Assembly (NCBI RefSeq): GCF_001610875.1
Contig: NZ_CP011272.1
Span: 4,817,988 to 4,881,987, forward strand
Direction: 5' to 3'
Source: Pirellula sp. SH-Sr6A
GTDB lineage: Bacteria > Planctomycetota > Planctomycetia > Pirellulales > Pirellulaceae
DNA length: 64,000 bases
Shown here in pieces: positions 37,098 through 45,251 of the stretch. The notes below the pieces were generated by a model. That model was not told where the DNA came from. It worked only from the letters and a program-made list of their open reading frames with translations, and did not search any database. Position 1 is the stretch's first letter. The number at the start of each line of letters is the position of its first letter. The position numbers and the translations under genes were made by a program.

Positions 37098-39603
37098 TGG
37101 CTAGCCATCCATCGCGCATCTCGAACTGGGAAACCGCCAACCCAGCCACCCGTTCGTCGCGAAGCAGCGACTCGGCCACCATGGGCACCGATTGCCGATT
37201 CGACAAGATGCGGTCGAAGATGACTCGCAACGCCAATCGATCGCGGGACGCGAGCTTGTGGCCATCGATGCTGATGACACCATCTCGCTCCAGCTCCGCG
37301 TTCAATCCACTGATCTTCGGTGCGTAGGACGCCCGCACGATAAAGTTCTTAAGATGGATTCGGCCGGGTTCTTCCAAAGAGTCGATGCGAAGGCTCAACC
37401 ACAGTTTGTTGTGCTCGAATTCAACTGTGATGGGATTGTTAGCATGGAATCGAATACGAACGTCCTTGGCTTGCTCCGAATCGATAACATATCGCGGTTG
37501 CTGAAGGAGTTCTGCGATCTGATCGGATAAATCCTGGGCGGTCCAATCCCGGTCAGCCGTGGCAATCTGACTCGCCACATTGTTGAATGCTGACTGATGG
37601 ACTTGCATAGAAATCAAACTGTCAGCGGGAGCGATAGGTCGGGCGGTGTGCGCACCGATCTGATGCTCGCTTGCGACGCGGTATCGAACGATCAATCTGC
37701 TATCGGTCGACTGCATGTCCATAATCATCGGTTGCAAACTCAATACCTGTAGCGGACCAAAGAGCCGAGTCTCGAGCTGGGCTTGGGACTCCTGCAGTTT
37801 GCTGTTGAGTTGCTTGTCAAACTCGCGGTCTGTCTCTTTGGCGATGGTGCTCTGCATGATCCGCGTGGCGATCGGGCGAGATTCCACGAATTCCTGGTGG
37901 GCGATATTGCGAACAACATCTCCCAAGATGGGTAGGTTATCCCACTCGGTGGAGAACTTCTTCAGGGAATCATTCGACTTAACGCTCGCAGGTTTTCCGT
38001 CCACTTGGAAACCGGCCGAGTGGATTCGAATTTCGCGTGACGACTGCACGTTCGCGAGGGAAGTGTTGTAGAAGGTCGCACCATTTCGACTGGAGCGGGT
38101 GTTGCTAGAAATGTCGCCGTCCAATTGCAGGGCAACTTTCCAAGCCGAAGGATCTTCAACAAAATCGACTCGCAGCTTCGTCGAAATCTGGCTCGCCCCA
38201 CGTGTGTCAGCGCCGAGTATGGTCTGCCTGACTGGCTTCTGGGTGAACGACTGCTTCGGCAGCATCCGATTCGCGAATTCTTCGGAGACGGCGATTCGGA
38301 TGTTCGCGTTCCGATAATGCGCTGCCAGAGCGTGACTGATCGCGGCTTGCTCGGGATGCTCGGAGAACCGAAGCGACTGGATGGCCTCGGCCAAGCTCAG
38401 GCTGCTACGGTGTGTCGGATCGGCTTCCAAAGTCTCTACGTCTTGCATCAACCGAACGTAATCGACGGGTCGGATCGTAAGCGGGTGCATCAAGTCGGCC
38501 AAATCATGCACTTCGGGTGACGTGAGGATCGCCCGCTGCTCGTCCATGGTATTCGGATTCAATACGCGTGCCAAAAACTCTCGCGCCAACGTGACTTGCT
38601 CATCATCTCCGCGTATTCCAGCGGTAGCCATGTCGCGCACACGATCCAACAGCAAATACTGTTTCCAATTTGCCGCGTCACCCGTTCGTTGGAGGACGGA
38701 CTCGAGCGTTGCAATTCTCTCTTGGACCGATTGCGAACTGACTTCGTGCTGTCGGAGCGACACAAGTTGTTCTCCTCGCGCGACACAATCATGTACCGCC
38801 ATCCAAATCGAAGCCCGCCGTTCGATCGCGTAGGCCACGCGGAGGAGCGCACTGGAAAGCAGCCCATTCTCCGCAGCGACTTGATTGGAAATCTCGGAAC
38901 AGCGAAGTCCGCAGTCTCGCAAGAACTCGAGATGCCCTCGCGAACGCCCGTCTTTGATTTCAACTTCGGCCAATGCTTCGAGCGCTTCGGCAATCTGATT
39001 CAAGGCGACGCGAGCTTCGTTCGACTGCTCGGCTTCCACGACGGTGAAGGTTTCGAGGAGCAGATTTCGAAGTTGCGGAGATTGCGGCCAAGTCCTTCGG
39101 CCGGACGGTGCATCGATATGTTCGACAGATGGGGGAACGCGGTGAATGGATACGGACCAGTTGTCGCGTGCCGTGGAAACGAGGGAGGTGCGGACCTCGA
39201 CATCTTGGGCGGCGTCGGTGGCGATTTGCACGGGATCTCTACCATAACTCGGCGATGGGAGCAAATCTTCGCTCGGATGGCGAACAGGCGCCATAAGCCG
39301 TACGCCGGCGGGTGGCTCAAGCAATGCGATCGAATGGGTGTATTCTCGACGGTAGTCGGTCCAAGCCTGAGAGGCGAGCACCTGTTCGAGAGGCTCAATT
39401 TCCAACGGAATATTGTCCGTGGCGATTCGCTTCGGCGATTTTGGCATCGTCGAAACCGTGAGCACTGTCGTACGCGGGTCCCGATAGGAGACGCCGCGAC
39501 GCTGCGCGACGATCCCGCCTACGTAGAACAATAACAACAGGCAAATCGCAACGAGAATCGCATAGATCCATCCCCTTCCGCCGCGAGTTGTCTCTCGTCT
39601 CAT
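37033..39603 (-). CDS. Large membrane-anchored hypothetical protein
   Basis: The ATG at 39603 is chosen because GAGGGA lies six bases upstream and the product then starts MRRETTRGGRGWIYAILVAI, a positively charged N-terminus followed by one membrane helix (about 14-35). The remaining ~820 residues would lie outside the cytoplasm. They contain helical stretches and two beta-rich regions with NWKVAL-like strands and repeated RIHS/VRIRFH segments, but no catalytic motif I recognise. The family is unknown. The next gene in the same direction is the TPR protein, whose possible start overlaps this stop. Confidence 0.65.
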   Translation of the reverse strand: MRRETTRGGRGWIYAILVAICLLLLFYVGGIVAQRRGVSYRDPRTTVLTVSTMPKSPKRIATDNIPLEIEPLEQVLASQAWTDYRREYTHSIALLEPPAGVRLMAPVRHPSEDLLPSPSYGRDPVQIATDAAQDVEVRTSLVSTARDNWSVSIHRVPPSVEHIDAPSGRRTWPQSPQLRNLLLETFTVVEAEQSNEARVALNQIAEALEALAEVEIKDGRSRGHLEFLRDCGLRCSEISNQVAAENGLLSSALLRVAYAIERRASIWMAVHDCVARGEQLVSLRQHEVSSQSVQERIATLESVLQRTGDAANWKQYLLLDRVRDMATAGIRGDDEQVTLAREFLARVLNPNTMDEQRAILTSPEVHDLADLMHPLTIRPVDYVRLMQDVETLEADPTHRSSLSLAEAIQSLRFSEHPEQAAISHALAAHYRNANIRIAVSEEFANRMLPKQSFTQKPVRQTILGADTRGASQISTKLRVDFVEDPSAWKVALQLDGDISSNTRSSRNGATFYNTSLANVQSSREIRIHSAGFQVDGKPASVKSNDSLKKFSTEWDNLPILGDVVRNIAHQEFVESRPIATRIMQSTIAKETDREFDKQLNSKLQESQAQLETRLFGPLQVLSLQPMIMDMQSTDSRLIVRYRVASEHQIGAHTARPIAPADSLISMQVHQSAFNNVASQIATADRDWTAQDLSDQIAELLQQPRYVIDSEQAKDVRIRFHANNPITVEFEHNKLWLSLRIDSLEEPGRIHLKNFIVRASYAPKISGLNAELERDGVISIDGHKLASRDRLALRVIFDRILSNRQSVPMVAESLLRDERVAGLAVSQFEMRDGWLAIAISEEQSPHVAVLQQAMLSR

Positions 39604-39896
39604 ACTCATTCCCTCAGTAACCACCCCGACCAGAAGGCAAGGTGTCGTTCGATCCATGAACACCGATGACGCCTGCAACAATCCTGTCGCTTGGGGTGAC
39701 ACCGGTCCTCTTTCGTTTTCGGTTCGAGAGGTAGCCAAGATCGAACGGGAACTGAGTGGATTGTTGATACTCATACGCCGAGTCGCGCCACTCGTTCTAG
39801 TTGCGCAAGTCGTTCCGATCGCGTGGGGCGAAGAAACGAGCTAAGGATTAGCGATTGTCGAAATTAGGAGAGATGTAACACCTCCCCCTTCTCCGC

Positions 39897-40430
39897 GCCA
39901 AAACCGAAGAAAATGCGCGCCACGGCGCAAAGCCCGCGACGGGCGGGGAAGATTAGGACAGGGAGAGCGAGCAGCACCTAGGGAACTAGAAAAACACGCG
40001 ATCCAGCCACCTGCCAACCCAAACCTCAGGTATTTCCCTTCGCGAGCGTGGCGCCTTGGCGCGCCCCTTTTCCACTCCAAAACCGAAGAAAATGCGTGCC
40101 ACGGCGCAAAGCCCGCGACGGGAGGGGGCAGATTAGGACAGGGAGAACGAGCAGCACCCTGGGAGTCGGCAAAACACTCGATCTAGGCACCTGCCAACCC
40201 AAACCTCAGGTATTTCCCTTCGCGAGCGTGGCGCCGTGGCGCGCCCCTTTTCCACTCCGAACCGAAGAAAATACGCGCCACGGCGCAAAGCCCGCGACGG
40301 GAGGAGGCAGATTAAGACAGGGAGAACGAGCAGCACCCAGGGAACTGGAAAAACACGCGATCCAGGCACCTGCCAACCCAAACCTCAGGTATTTCCCTTC
40401 GCGAGCGTGGCGCCGTGGCGCGCCCCTTCT
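39897..40430. repeat. Three tandem copies of a 179-bp GC-rich repeat
   Basis: The anchor AACCGAAGAAAATGCG occurs at about 39902, 40081 and 40260, a period of 179 bp. Each unit contains the inverted pair CGCGCCACGGCGC and GCGCCGTGGCGCG about 140 bp apart (one arm of the first unit is changed to GCGCCTTGGCGCG). Copies differ by a few substitutions. Open frames across the array (for example 40048-40743) are a by-product of the repeat period. The third copy ends directly before the 3' junction of the group II intron. The preceding 39604-39896 holds no gene I can support. Confidence 0.85.
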
Positions 40431-40470
40431 AAATGAAAATCGGGTAGGAGGCGGGATTACTCCCGCCGTC

Positions 40471-40511
40471 CTCCCACACCACCGTACGTACGGTTCCGTA
40501 TACGGCGGTTC
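40471..40511 (-). ncRNA. Group II intron domain V
   Basis: The - strand reads AACCGCCGTATACGGAACCG followed by TACGTACGGTGGT, a ~34-nt hairpin with the GAAC-type loop and CGT bulge region expected for the catalytic domain V. It lies a few bases after the maturase stop, as in intact introns, and is followed by the domain VI hairpin at about 40442-40465. Confidence 0.75.
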
Positions 40512-40515
40512 AGGT

Positions 40516-41895
40516 CTAACGACGATTCAGCTCAGTGCCTTTCTGGACGAGGCTTATCAGCCCAAGTTGCGTGAGGTGGCGAGTAGGCAGGGCCTGATTC
40601 ATGTGGCTAGCGCCAGCATTCCACCAGGGGCCATGACCATTGCCAGCACAGACCCACGCTCGCACGCGGTCAATGCCAAGGCGAGTCAGTTCGCGGGCTC
40701 GTTTGGGCGGACGCTTCCATTGGCGCCAGTAGATGGCGCGTAACTTCCTGCGTAACCAGCTATCAAGTTCCTCGAACGTTTTCTTCACTTCACTCTTCCG
40801 GTAGTACGACACCCAACCGATCAGGACCGGCTGCAACTGAGCAAGCACCGTACGCACATTGCGACCTCGTGCCTTGCGGAGTTCCTCGCGTAGGCGACCC
40901 TTGAAGCGTTTGACCGATTCAGGAGACACCTTAAACTTCGGTTGGTGATGGTGCGTGAACGTATAGCCCAGGAACTTGCGGTTCCAGGGGCGGTCCACGG
41001 CACTCTTGGCTCGATTCACTGTCAGTCGCAGTTTCTCGCTCAGGAAGCGTTCGACACCATTAAGCACTCGCTCACCGGCGCGGTGACTGCGAACGTAAAT
41101 GTTACAGTCATCAGCGTAGCGAACGAATTTGTGGCCTCGGCGTTCCAGCTCCTTGTCCAGCTCATCGAGCAGGACGTTGGACAGAAGCGGTGATAAGGGA
41201 CCGCCTTGCGGCGTTCCCTCGCTGCGTGGACTCACGATGCCGCCTTCCATGATGCCAGCTTGCAGATACAAGCGGATCAGTTTCAGGATGCGTTTGTCTT
41301 GGATCTGACGTGCAAGGCGACTCATCAGGATGTCGTGATTGACGCGATCGAAGAACTTTTCCAAGTCCATGTCGACAACCCAGCGATGCCCTGAAGCAAT
41401 GTGTTCCTTGGCACGATCCAACGCCTGATGCGTACTCCGGCCTGGGCGAAACCCAAAGCTAGAATCCGAAAACATTGGATCGTAGAGCCTCGTGAGCACT
41501 TGCAGTAAAGCTTGCTGGATCAAGCGATCTAGCACTGTCGGTATGCCCAGCATGCGCATCCCTTTGCCACCGGGTTTAGGTATTTCTACCTTTCGCACAG
41601 GGCTCGGACGATACGTTCCGCTGAACAGTTCTTCCCGGTGGCGTTCCCAATGCTCTCGGCAGTAGCCTGGCAGTTCATCGACGGTCACCCCATCAACGCC
41701 TGCGGCTCCTTTATTACCGACAACACGGCTCAACGCCTGCAACATATTGCTGCGGCTTAGCACCTCCTCCATCGTGACGGTGACTGAATGTTCAGTGTTC
41801 TCATTGCATGCCGGAAGTGTTTGACGCGCGTACGAATTACCCTCAGCGGTTCCGCCGCATACTCTTGTTCGCCGCTCAGGCTTCTCAGCCGTCAT
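40516..41895 (-). CDS. ltrA: Group II intron reverse transcriptase/maturase (class C)
   Basis: The 459-residue protein has RT blocks in order: GAAGVDGV, RPSPVRKVEIPKPGGKG, FGFRPGRSTHQAL, VVDMDLEKFFDRVNHDILMS, GTPQGGPLSPLLSNVLLDEL and the catalytic YADD (residues 260-263), followed by SAVDRPWNRKFLGYTF and an X/maturase domain (WLRRKLRAIYWRQWKRPPKR). There is no En endonuclease domain, in agreement with class C; the blocks closely resemble the thermostable GsI-IIC enzyme. It splices and mobilises its own intron RNA by target-primed reverse transcription. All RT blocks are intact, so the intron may be active. A shorter product from Met42 (MEEVLSRSN) is possible. Confidence 0.95.
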   Translation of the reverse strand: MTAEKPERRTRVCGGTAEGNSYARQTLPACNENTEHSVTVTMEEVLSRSNMLQALSRVVGNKGAAGVDGVTVDELPGYCREHWERHREELFSGTYRPSPVRKVEIPKPGGKGMRMLGIPTVLDRLIQQALLQVLTRLYDPMFSDSSFGFRPGRSTHQALDRAKEHIASGHRWVVDMDLEKFFDRVNHDILMSRLARQIQDKRILKLIRLYLQAGIMEGGIVSPRSEGTPQGGPLSPLLSNVLLDELDKELERRGHKFVRYADDCNIYVRSHRAGERVLNGVERFLSEKLRLTVNRAKSAVDRPWNRKFLGYTFTHHHQPKFKVSPESVKRFKGRLREELRKARGRNVRTVLAQLQPVLIGWVSYYRKSEVKKTFEELDSWLRRKLRAIYWRQWKRPPKRARELTRLGIDRVRAWVCAGNGHGPWWNAGASHMNQALPTRHLTQLGLISLVQKGTELNRR

Positions 41896-42380
41896 CTCTG
41901 CGTCTACCTCACATCACGAATACTTTGCACCAAACGGTTAAACTTGTTCGGCCCTTCGTCAGCTAAAGCCTCCGACTACTATGGCCTCTGCTGACTTCTA
42001 CGGTGACATCGTAACCTCTTGCGAGGCAACTAGCTTTGCAGCATCCCCGTAGATCTCTCAGGGTAAGACGCGTAACTTTCCTCTCGTATATTCGCCGCAT
42101 ATACGCCGACTCGGTCCGAATGACATTGGGCTTTGAATCTTCGTGCCTTCTCGCCCACCGGGTCGTCGCCTCGTATACGGTTCGTGTACCTCGAACCGAG
42201 AGTTTGCCTGCTGCTTCCTTCAGATTCAGAGTTGCCCCTGACACCCTTGCAGTCGACTAGGAGTTCCTGTCATCAAGGCCTCCATCGGGACTTGCACCCG
42301 ACAAGTTACTTCCTGGTTCACTTTCGCTTGCCAGTTGCGAGCGTCAGTCAATGACGCTCCGCGTCATGCCTGACGCACAC

Positions 42381-42408
42381 GAAAAAAGCCAGTGTTTTCA
42401 CTGGCTTT
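42381..42408 (-). terminator. tRNA-associated terminator used as the intron target
   Basis: On the - strand AAAAGCCAGTGAAAACACTGGCTTTTTT has a perfect 7-bp GC-rich stem with four flanking A-T pairs, a 4-nt loop and a T6 run. It lies 5 nt after the tRNA 3' remnant and immediately before the intron 5' end. This suits the terminator of the original tRNA gene; the intron interrupts the chromosome just past its T-run. Confidence 0.8.
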
Positions 42409-42412
42409 TCAA

Positions 42413-42430
42413 GCGGAGGACAAGGGATTC
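42413..42430 (-). tRNA. 3' remnant of a tRNA gene, probably tRNA-Ser (prophage attachment site)
   Basis: Read on the - strand, CGAATCCCTTGTCCTCCG equals the end of a T-loop (CGAAT), the 3' strand of a 5-bp T-stem (CCCTT), the 3' acceptor strand (GTCCTCC) and a G73 discriminator. G73 and the acceptor sequence favour tRNA-Ser. Upstream of this the tRNA sequence stops and phage sequence begins (GGGCGAAT where TTCGAAT is expected). It is therefore one arm of the prophage attachment site. CCA is not encoded. Confidence 0.7.
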
Positions 42431-42518
42431 GCCCAATCTGCGTCACCTCCAAGAGACACGCAGCAAACAAAAGCGCCGCGAATGGACACAATTTCCAAGA
42501 AAGGAAGCATTTTTTTGA

Positions 42519-42540
42519 CACCCCCACTTTCGGGGGCTAG
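42519..42540 (+). promoter_or_regulatory. Hairpin in the integrase leader
   Basis: CCCCC and GGGGG pair around ACTTTC just before the integrase gene, directly after TTTTTTTGACA, which could be a -35 element. A GAAAGGAAA ribosome site lies between the hairpin and the ATG at 42574. The hairpin may be a terminator remnant from the tRNA side or a control element of integrase expression. Confidence 0.35.
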
Positions 42541-42573
42541 TTTTGCGGGTCACCGTACCCGAAAGGAAAAATC

Positions 42574-43449
42574 ATGCTCCTAACCGAACTACTGGACGTT
42601 TACGCCAAAAAGAGACTACGACTAGCATCACCACACACGCTGCGGTTGTACAAACACTCAATCGCAGCTTTCGAAAAAACGCTTGGGCATCGTGCGACCC
42701 TTGCGGACTTTAACGATGATTCCGTTGAGGAGCACATCTACGCGGTGGTCCAGCGAGGGCTGTCGATCGCTTCAGGAAACAAGGATCTAGCACAGCTCAC
42801 CGCGTTATGGAGGTTCGCCCACAGGAACCGGTTCGTTGATGTATGGCCGAACGTGCGACCTCTGAAAGAGCCAGAGCGGATCCCGATGGGGTGGATGCAA
42901 GACGATCTCGAGCGGATATTCTCCGCGGTGCAGAAGCTCGAGTACGACATCAGCGGGGTGCCTGCGAAGTTGTGGTGGACAGGATTTCTTTCTGTTTTGC
43001 TCGAGACCGGCGAGCGTTCTGGGGCAATCCGGGTAATGGCTCGAGAGCATCTTCGCGGTTCCTACGTGTTCGTGCCCGCGGAAAATCGCAAAGGCAAGAC
43101 TCGAGACCGAATCTACCCGCTGACACCGGAGGCACTGGCGACCGTCACCGCGGTATTGCGTTCTCACCGGGAGCCTCTCGCCTTTCCGTGGGACCGCTCG
43201 AGCACCTACATTTACAAACGATTTTCGAAGATTCTCGAGCTTGCTGGACTACCTGACGGACCAAAGAACAAGCTGCACTCGATGCGACGCACCAGCGCAT
43301 CCGCGGTAAAGGCTCAAGGGGGTGATCCGACCGCGGCAATGGACCACTCGAGCCCGAGGACCACCAAGCGATACATCGACCCGCGGATAGCTCCAGACAC
43401 CCCCACATGCCAGCTCGTTTCCCAGTGGCGGCAAAAAGCGATTCCATAG
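42574..43449 (+). CDS. int: Phage-type tyrosine recombinase (integrase)
   Basis: The 291-residue protein shows a SAM-like N-terminal domain (about 1-95) and a catalytic domain with Arg148 (TGERSGAIRV), a Lys in ENRKGKTRDR, His235 and Arg238 (LHSMRRTSAS), His258 (AMDHSSPRTT) and the nucleophile Tyr267 (KRYIDP). All catalytic residues are present. Its position 143 bp from the tRNA remnant and its outward-facing orientation away from that site are typical of integrases recombining at a tRNA 3' end. It should cut within the attachment core and, with an excisionase not seen here, excise the prophage. It belongs to the phage integrase family, not to XerC/D. Confidence 0.9.
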   Translation: MLLTELLDVYAKKRLRLASPHTLRLYKHSIAAFEKTLGHRATLADFNDDSVEEHIYAVVQRGLSIASGNKDLAQLTALWRFAHRNRFVDVWPNVRPLKEPERIPMGWMQDDLERIFSAVQKLEYDISGVPAKLWWTGFLSVLLETGERSGAIRVMAREHLRGSYVFVPAENRKGKTRDRIYPLTPEALATVTAVLRSHREPLAFPWDRSSTYIYKRFSKILELAGLPDGPKNKLHSMRRTSASAVKAQGGDPTAAMDHSSPRTTKRYIDPRIAPDTPTCQLVSQWRQKAIP

Positions 43450-43519
43450 CGCCCCGTTGCGGCGAGAACTCAGCCGAACTAGGATTCTGGAAAAGTACCC
43501 GAATCCTAGGAGTTGAAGA

Positions 43520-43729
43520 GTGAGTAAGATTACGGCTGGATACTGCGTCGTTGGCGGATTGCTTTGCGGTGGATTCTGCATCATGGCAGCGAGAACTTTT
43601 TCGCAGATGGAAGGAAACCCAAACTCCGACTTGATACAAGATCTGGCTACATACGGATTCGGAGGATTGGCGATTCTGTCACTCGGCGTCTTTGCCTACG
43701 GTGCGTCTAAGTTCACCAACGCCAAATGA
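43520..43729 (+). CDS. Small two-helix membrane protein
   Basis: The start is a GTG at 43520, with AGGAG seven bases upstream. The 69-residue product has two hydrophobic segments (about 6-24 and 45-62, GFGGLAILSLGVFAYGASKF) separated by a polar linker. The family is unknown; size and topology would suit a holin-like or superinfection-related phage protein. It overlaps the next micro-ORF by ATGA. Confidence 0.5.
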   Translation: MSKITAGYCVVGGLLCGGFCIMAARTFSQMEGNPNSDLIQDLATYGFGGLAILSLGVFAYGASKFTNAK

Positions 43730-43824
43730 AACCACTTGATCGCTTCCTGTTCGGTTTCGCACTCTTGCTAATCGGCTGCGCGGTGGCGATAGTCGCCGTT
43801 GCTATCGAGCAGATGAAACGCTAG
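43726..43824 (+). CDS. 32-residue single-helix membrane micro-protein
   Basis: The ATG at 43726 overlaps the previous stop (ATGA), so translation is probably coupled. The product starts MKPLDRFLFGFALLLIGCAV and ends IEQMKR: one hydrophobic helix with charged ends and a possible lipid-modified Cys18. Its stop lies inside the end of the convergent gene 43802-44200. Holin, toxin or regulator roles are all possible; the family is unknown. Confidence 0.45.
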   Translation: MKPLDRFLFGFALLLIGCAVAIVAVAIEQMKR

Positions 43825-44200
43825 ACCAGAACTGCCTAGCTTCTTCCAGCGTCAAGTCAGCGTGACCGAGCTTTCGATTGACTGCCGATTTGAGAGACCA
43901 TTTCCATTCGAACGGGATCTCGCCATTCACTTCCGCTGGCTGGTTCTTCGACTTCCAGTGCAGATAGAACGACTGGCAAGTGCAGTCGTAGTTTGGAACT
44001 CGCTTTTCCCATGCTTCCAAATCATGGATGGTGGAGACGGATTGGAAAAGTTCAGCCCACAACCTGCTGCCAAGCTCAGCGAGCGTATTGGCATCCTCTT
44101 CCATCTGCGCGATGATCTCCGCCGCTTGCCCGCACAAGCAAAGCAAAAGAGGCATGCTGCATCCAGGGCACTGGGGAAACCCGTTACGACAATGCGACAT
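43802..44200 (-). CDS. Distal phage protein with a Cys cluster
   Basis: The ATG at 44200 is chosen because AAAGGA lies five bases upstream; the frame extends to 44230 without a ribosome site. The 132-residue product begins with C4, C11, C14, C21 and C23 (SHCRNGFPQCPGCSMPLLLC), a probable metal-binding knot, followed by a helical region with LHWKSK. It overlaps the end of the upstream gene by 17 bp and is the last leftward gene of the tail module. The function is unknown. Confidence 0.55.
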   Translation of the reverse strand: MSHCRNGFPQCPGCSMPLLLCLCGQAAEIIAQMEEDANTLAELGSRLWAELFQSVSTIHDLEAWEKRVPNYDCTCQSFYLHWKSKNQPAEVNGEIPFEWKWSLKSAVNRKLGHADLTLEEARQFWSSVSSAR

Positions 44201-45251
44201 AGAAATCCTTTGGAATCGTGATGTAGTCACGCACGGTTGTCCACGTTCCGCAACCTCCGATAGGGGTAGTAAACGTGTCCGTGTAGCCGGTTACATCGGT
44301 GTACGACGGGTACTTCTTCATCTGGATGCTTGACGGGATCGCATCGCACGGAAACGGGTCTGATTCGTATGTGTACGATGCGTTGTACCCAAGTCCAGCA
44401 ATAGCCCCGCATATAGACGGAGGTGTCCCGAATAGCCTCGTTTCCCATCCAGGCTCGATGACGTTTACTGCGACATCTCCACCGACATCAAGCTCGCACG
44501 GACCTCCGTCATTGTTTATTTTGTCCCATCTACCAACTTCCTTTTGCGGCCACGACACTAGGTAATCGTCTGTGGCATAGTCCCAGTTGCATGTCGACAA
44601 GTCCGGAACATATCCGATAACATCCTGACGATATGGAACGGAAGGAAACGAAGGCGAGGAAGGAATGGTGTCTACATTGTCCGACCCGTTTGTTACCACC
44701 CAGTCAAACGTGGGATCATCCCATCGCGTATCGCTGTATCTCCATCGCGCAGCCAGTCCGATCATCGCTTGCCATGTTGAACAGAATCGAAAGTTGAAGG
44801 TGGCTGTCAGAGCAAGTTGGTTAAGTGGTCCGTAGTTGATGATGTCGATAGATAGCTGGTATCTATCCTGCTGGATCAGCCTGAACTTTTGGTTCGTCAA
44901 AACTGATGATTGCCAACGTCTTTGCGTTGGGTGAGAACTAGGAAACCCAACGTCGCAGTTTGTGGCGGATGTACTCAAAACGATCGTGTACTGCGGAGTA
45001 AGAAACGGCCATGTAAACGGTCCCCAGGAACTCGACCCCGTTTCGTGCGTGCTCTTCTCAGTCCAGCTAGTTCGGTGGCAAGCAGTCCCAGCAAAAAAGC
45101 ACTTTTGTGTTGGGTTGGTACTCTGATCCAGAGTAACCTCAAACGGAACAACAAGCCCGGTAGTAGTCGCTGTGTAGGATGTTTTCGCCGAGTGCACTGG
45201 ACATGCGGTTTCGCAAGTAGTCGCGCAGCAGCATTTACCAATCTTCCCCAT
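44184..45251 (-). CDS. Distal tail or appendage protein (hypothetical)
   Basis: The start ATG at 45251 overlaps the preceding stop (TAATG). The product is 355 residues, with a Cys-rich beginning (GKCCCATTCETACPVH) and a beta-rich, Trp/Tyr/Thr-rich body resembling an extracellular phage structural protein. No enzyme motif is visible. By position, after the tape measure and two smaller structural genes, it could be a receptor-binding or tail-tip protein; a head decoration role is less likely. The call rests on position only. Confidence 0.5.
   Translation of the reverse strand: MGKIGKCCCATTCETACPVHSAKTSYTATTTGLVVPFEVTLDQSTNPTQKCFFAGTACHRTSWTEKSTHETGSSSWGPFTWPFLTPQYTIVLSTSATNCDVGFPSSHPTQRRWQSSVLTNQKFRLIQQDRYQLSIDIINYGPLNQLALTATFNFRFCSTWQAMIGLAARWRYSDTRWDDPTFDWVVTNGSDNVDTIPSSPSFPSVPYRQDVIGYVPDLSTCNWDYATDDYLVSWPQKEVGRWDKINNDGGPCELDVGGDVAVNVIEPGWETRLFGTPPSICGAIAGLGYNASYTYESDPFPCDAIPSSIQMKKYPSYTDVTGYTDTFTTPIGGCGTWTTVRDYITIPKDFYVALS

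Larger units (their letters stand above)
40439..42377 (-). mobile_element. Group IIC intron (complete, with maturase ORF)
   Basis: On the - strand the element starts GTGCGTCAGGCATGACGC (5' end at 42377, or 42379 if GTGTG is the start), a typical group II 5' terminus. It continues with ~480 nt of domain I-III sequence (GTCGGGTGCAAGTCCCGATG), the maturase gene, and domains V and VI. Domain V is the hairpin around 40477-40511 (GCCGTATACGGAACCGTACG). Domain VI is the GGCGGGAGTAATCCCGCC hairpin with an A-rich bulge, and the 3' end is CCTACCCGAT at 40439. It sits right after an intrinsic terminator hairpin (42381-42408), the known target type of group IIC introns. Confidence 0.88.

Noticed and set aside
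39656-39844. + strand frame of 62 codons upstream of the large anchored protein
   Set aside because: It is antisense to the leader of a better-supported gene for most of its start, with no ribosome site and no family pattern.
40048-40743. + strand open frame of 231 codons across the 179-bp repeats
   Set aside because: It runs through the repeat array, the intron 3' end and the antisense strand of the maturase gene; the peptide repeats only mirror the DNA repeat.
40516-41895. Diversity-generating retroelement RT, given the four-helix-bundle (Avd-like) gene at 18.7 kb
   Set aside because: The RT has class C maturase blocks with an X domain and is followed by domains V and VI; no template/variable repeat pair was seen, and the other gene is 21 kb away.
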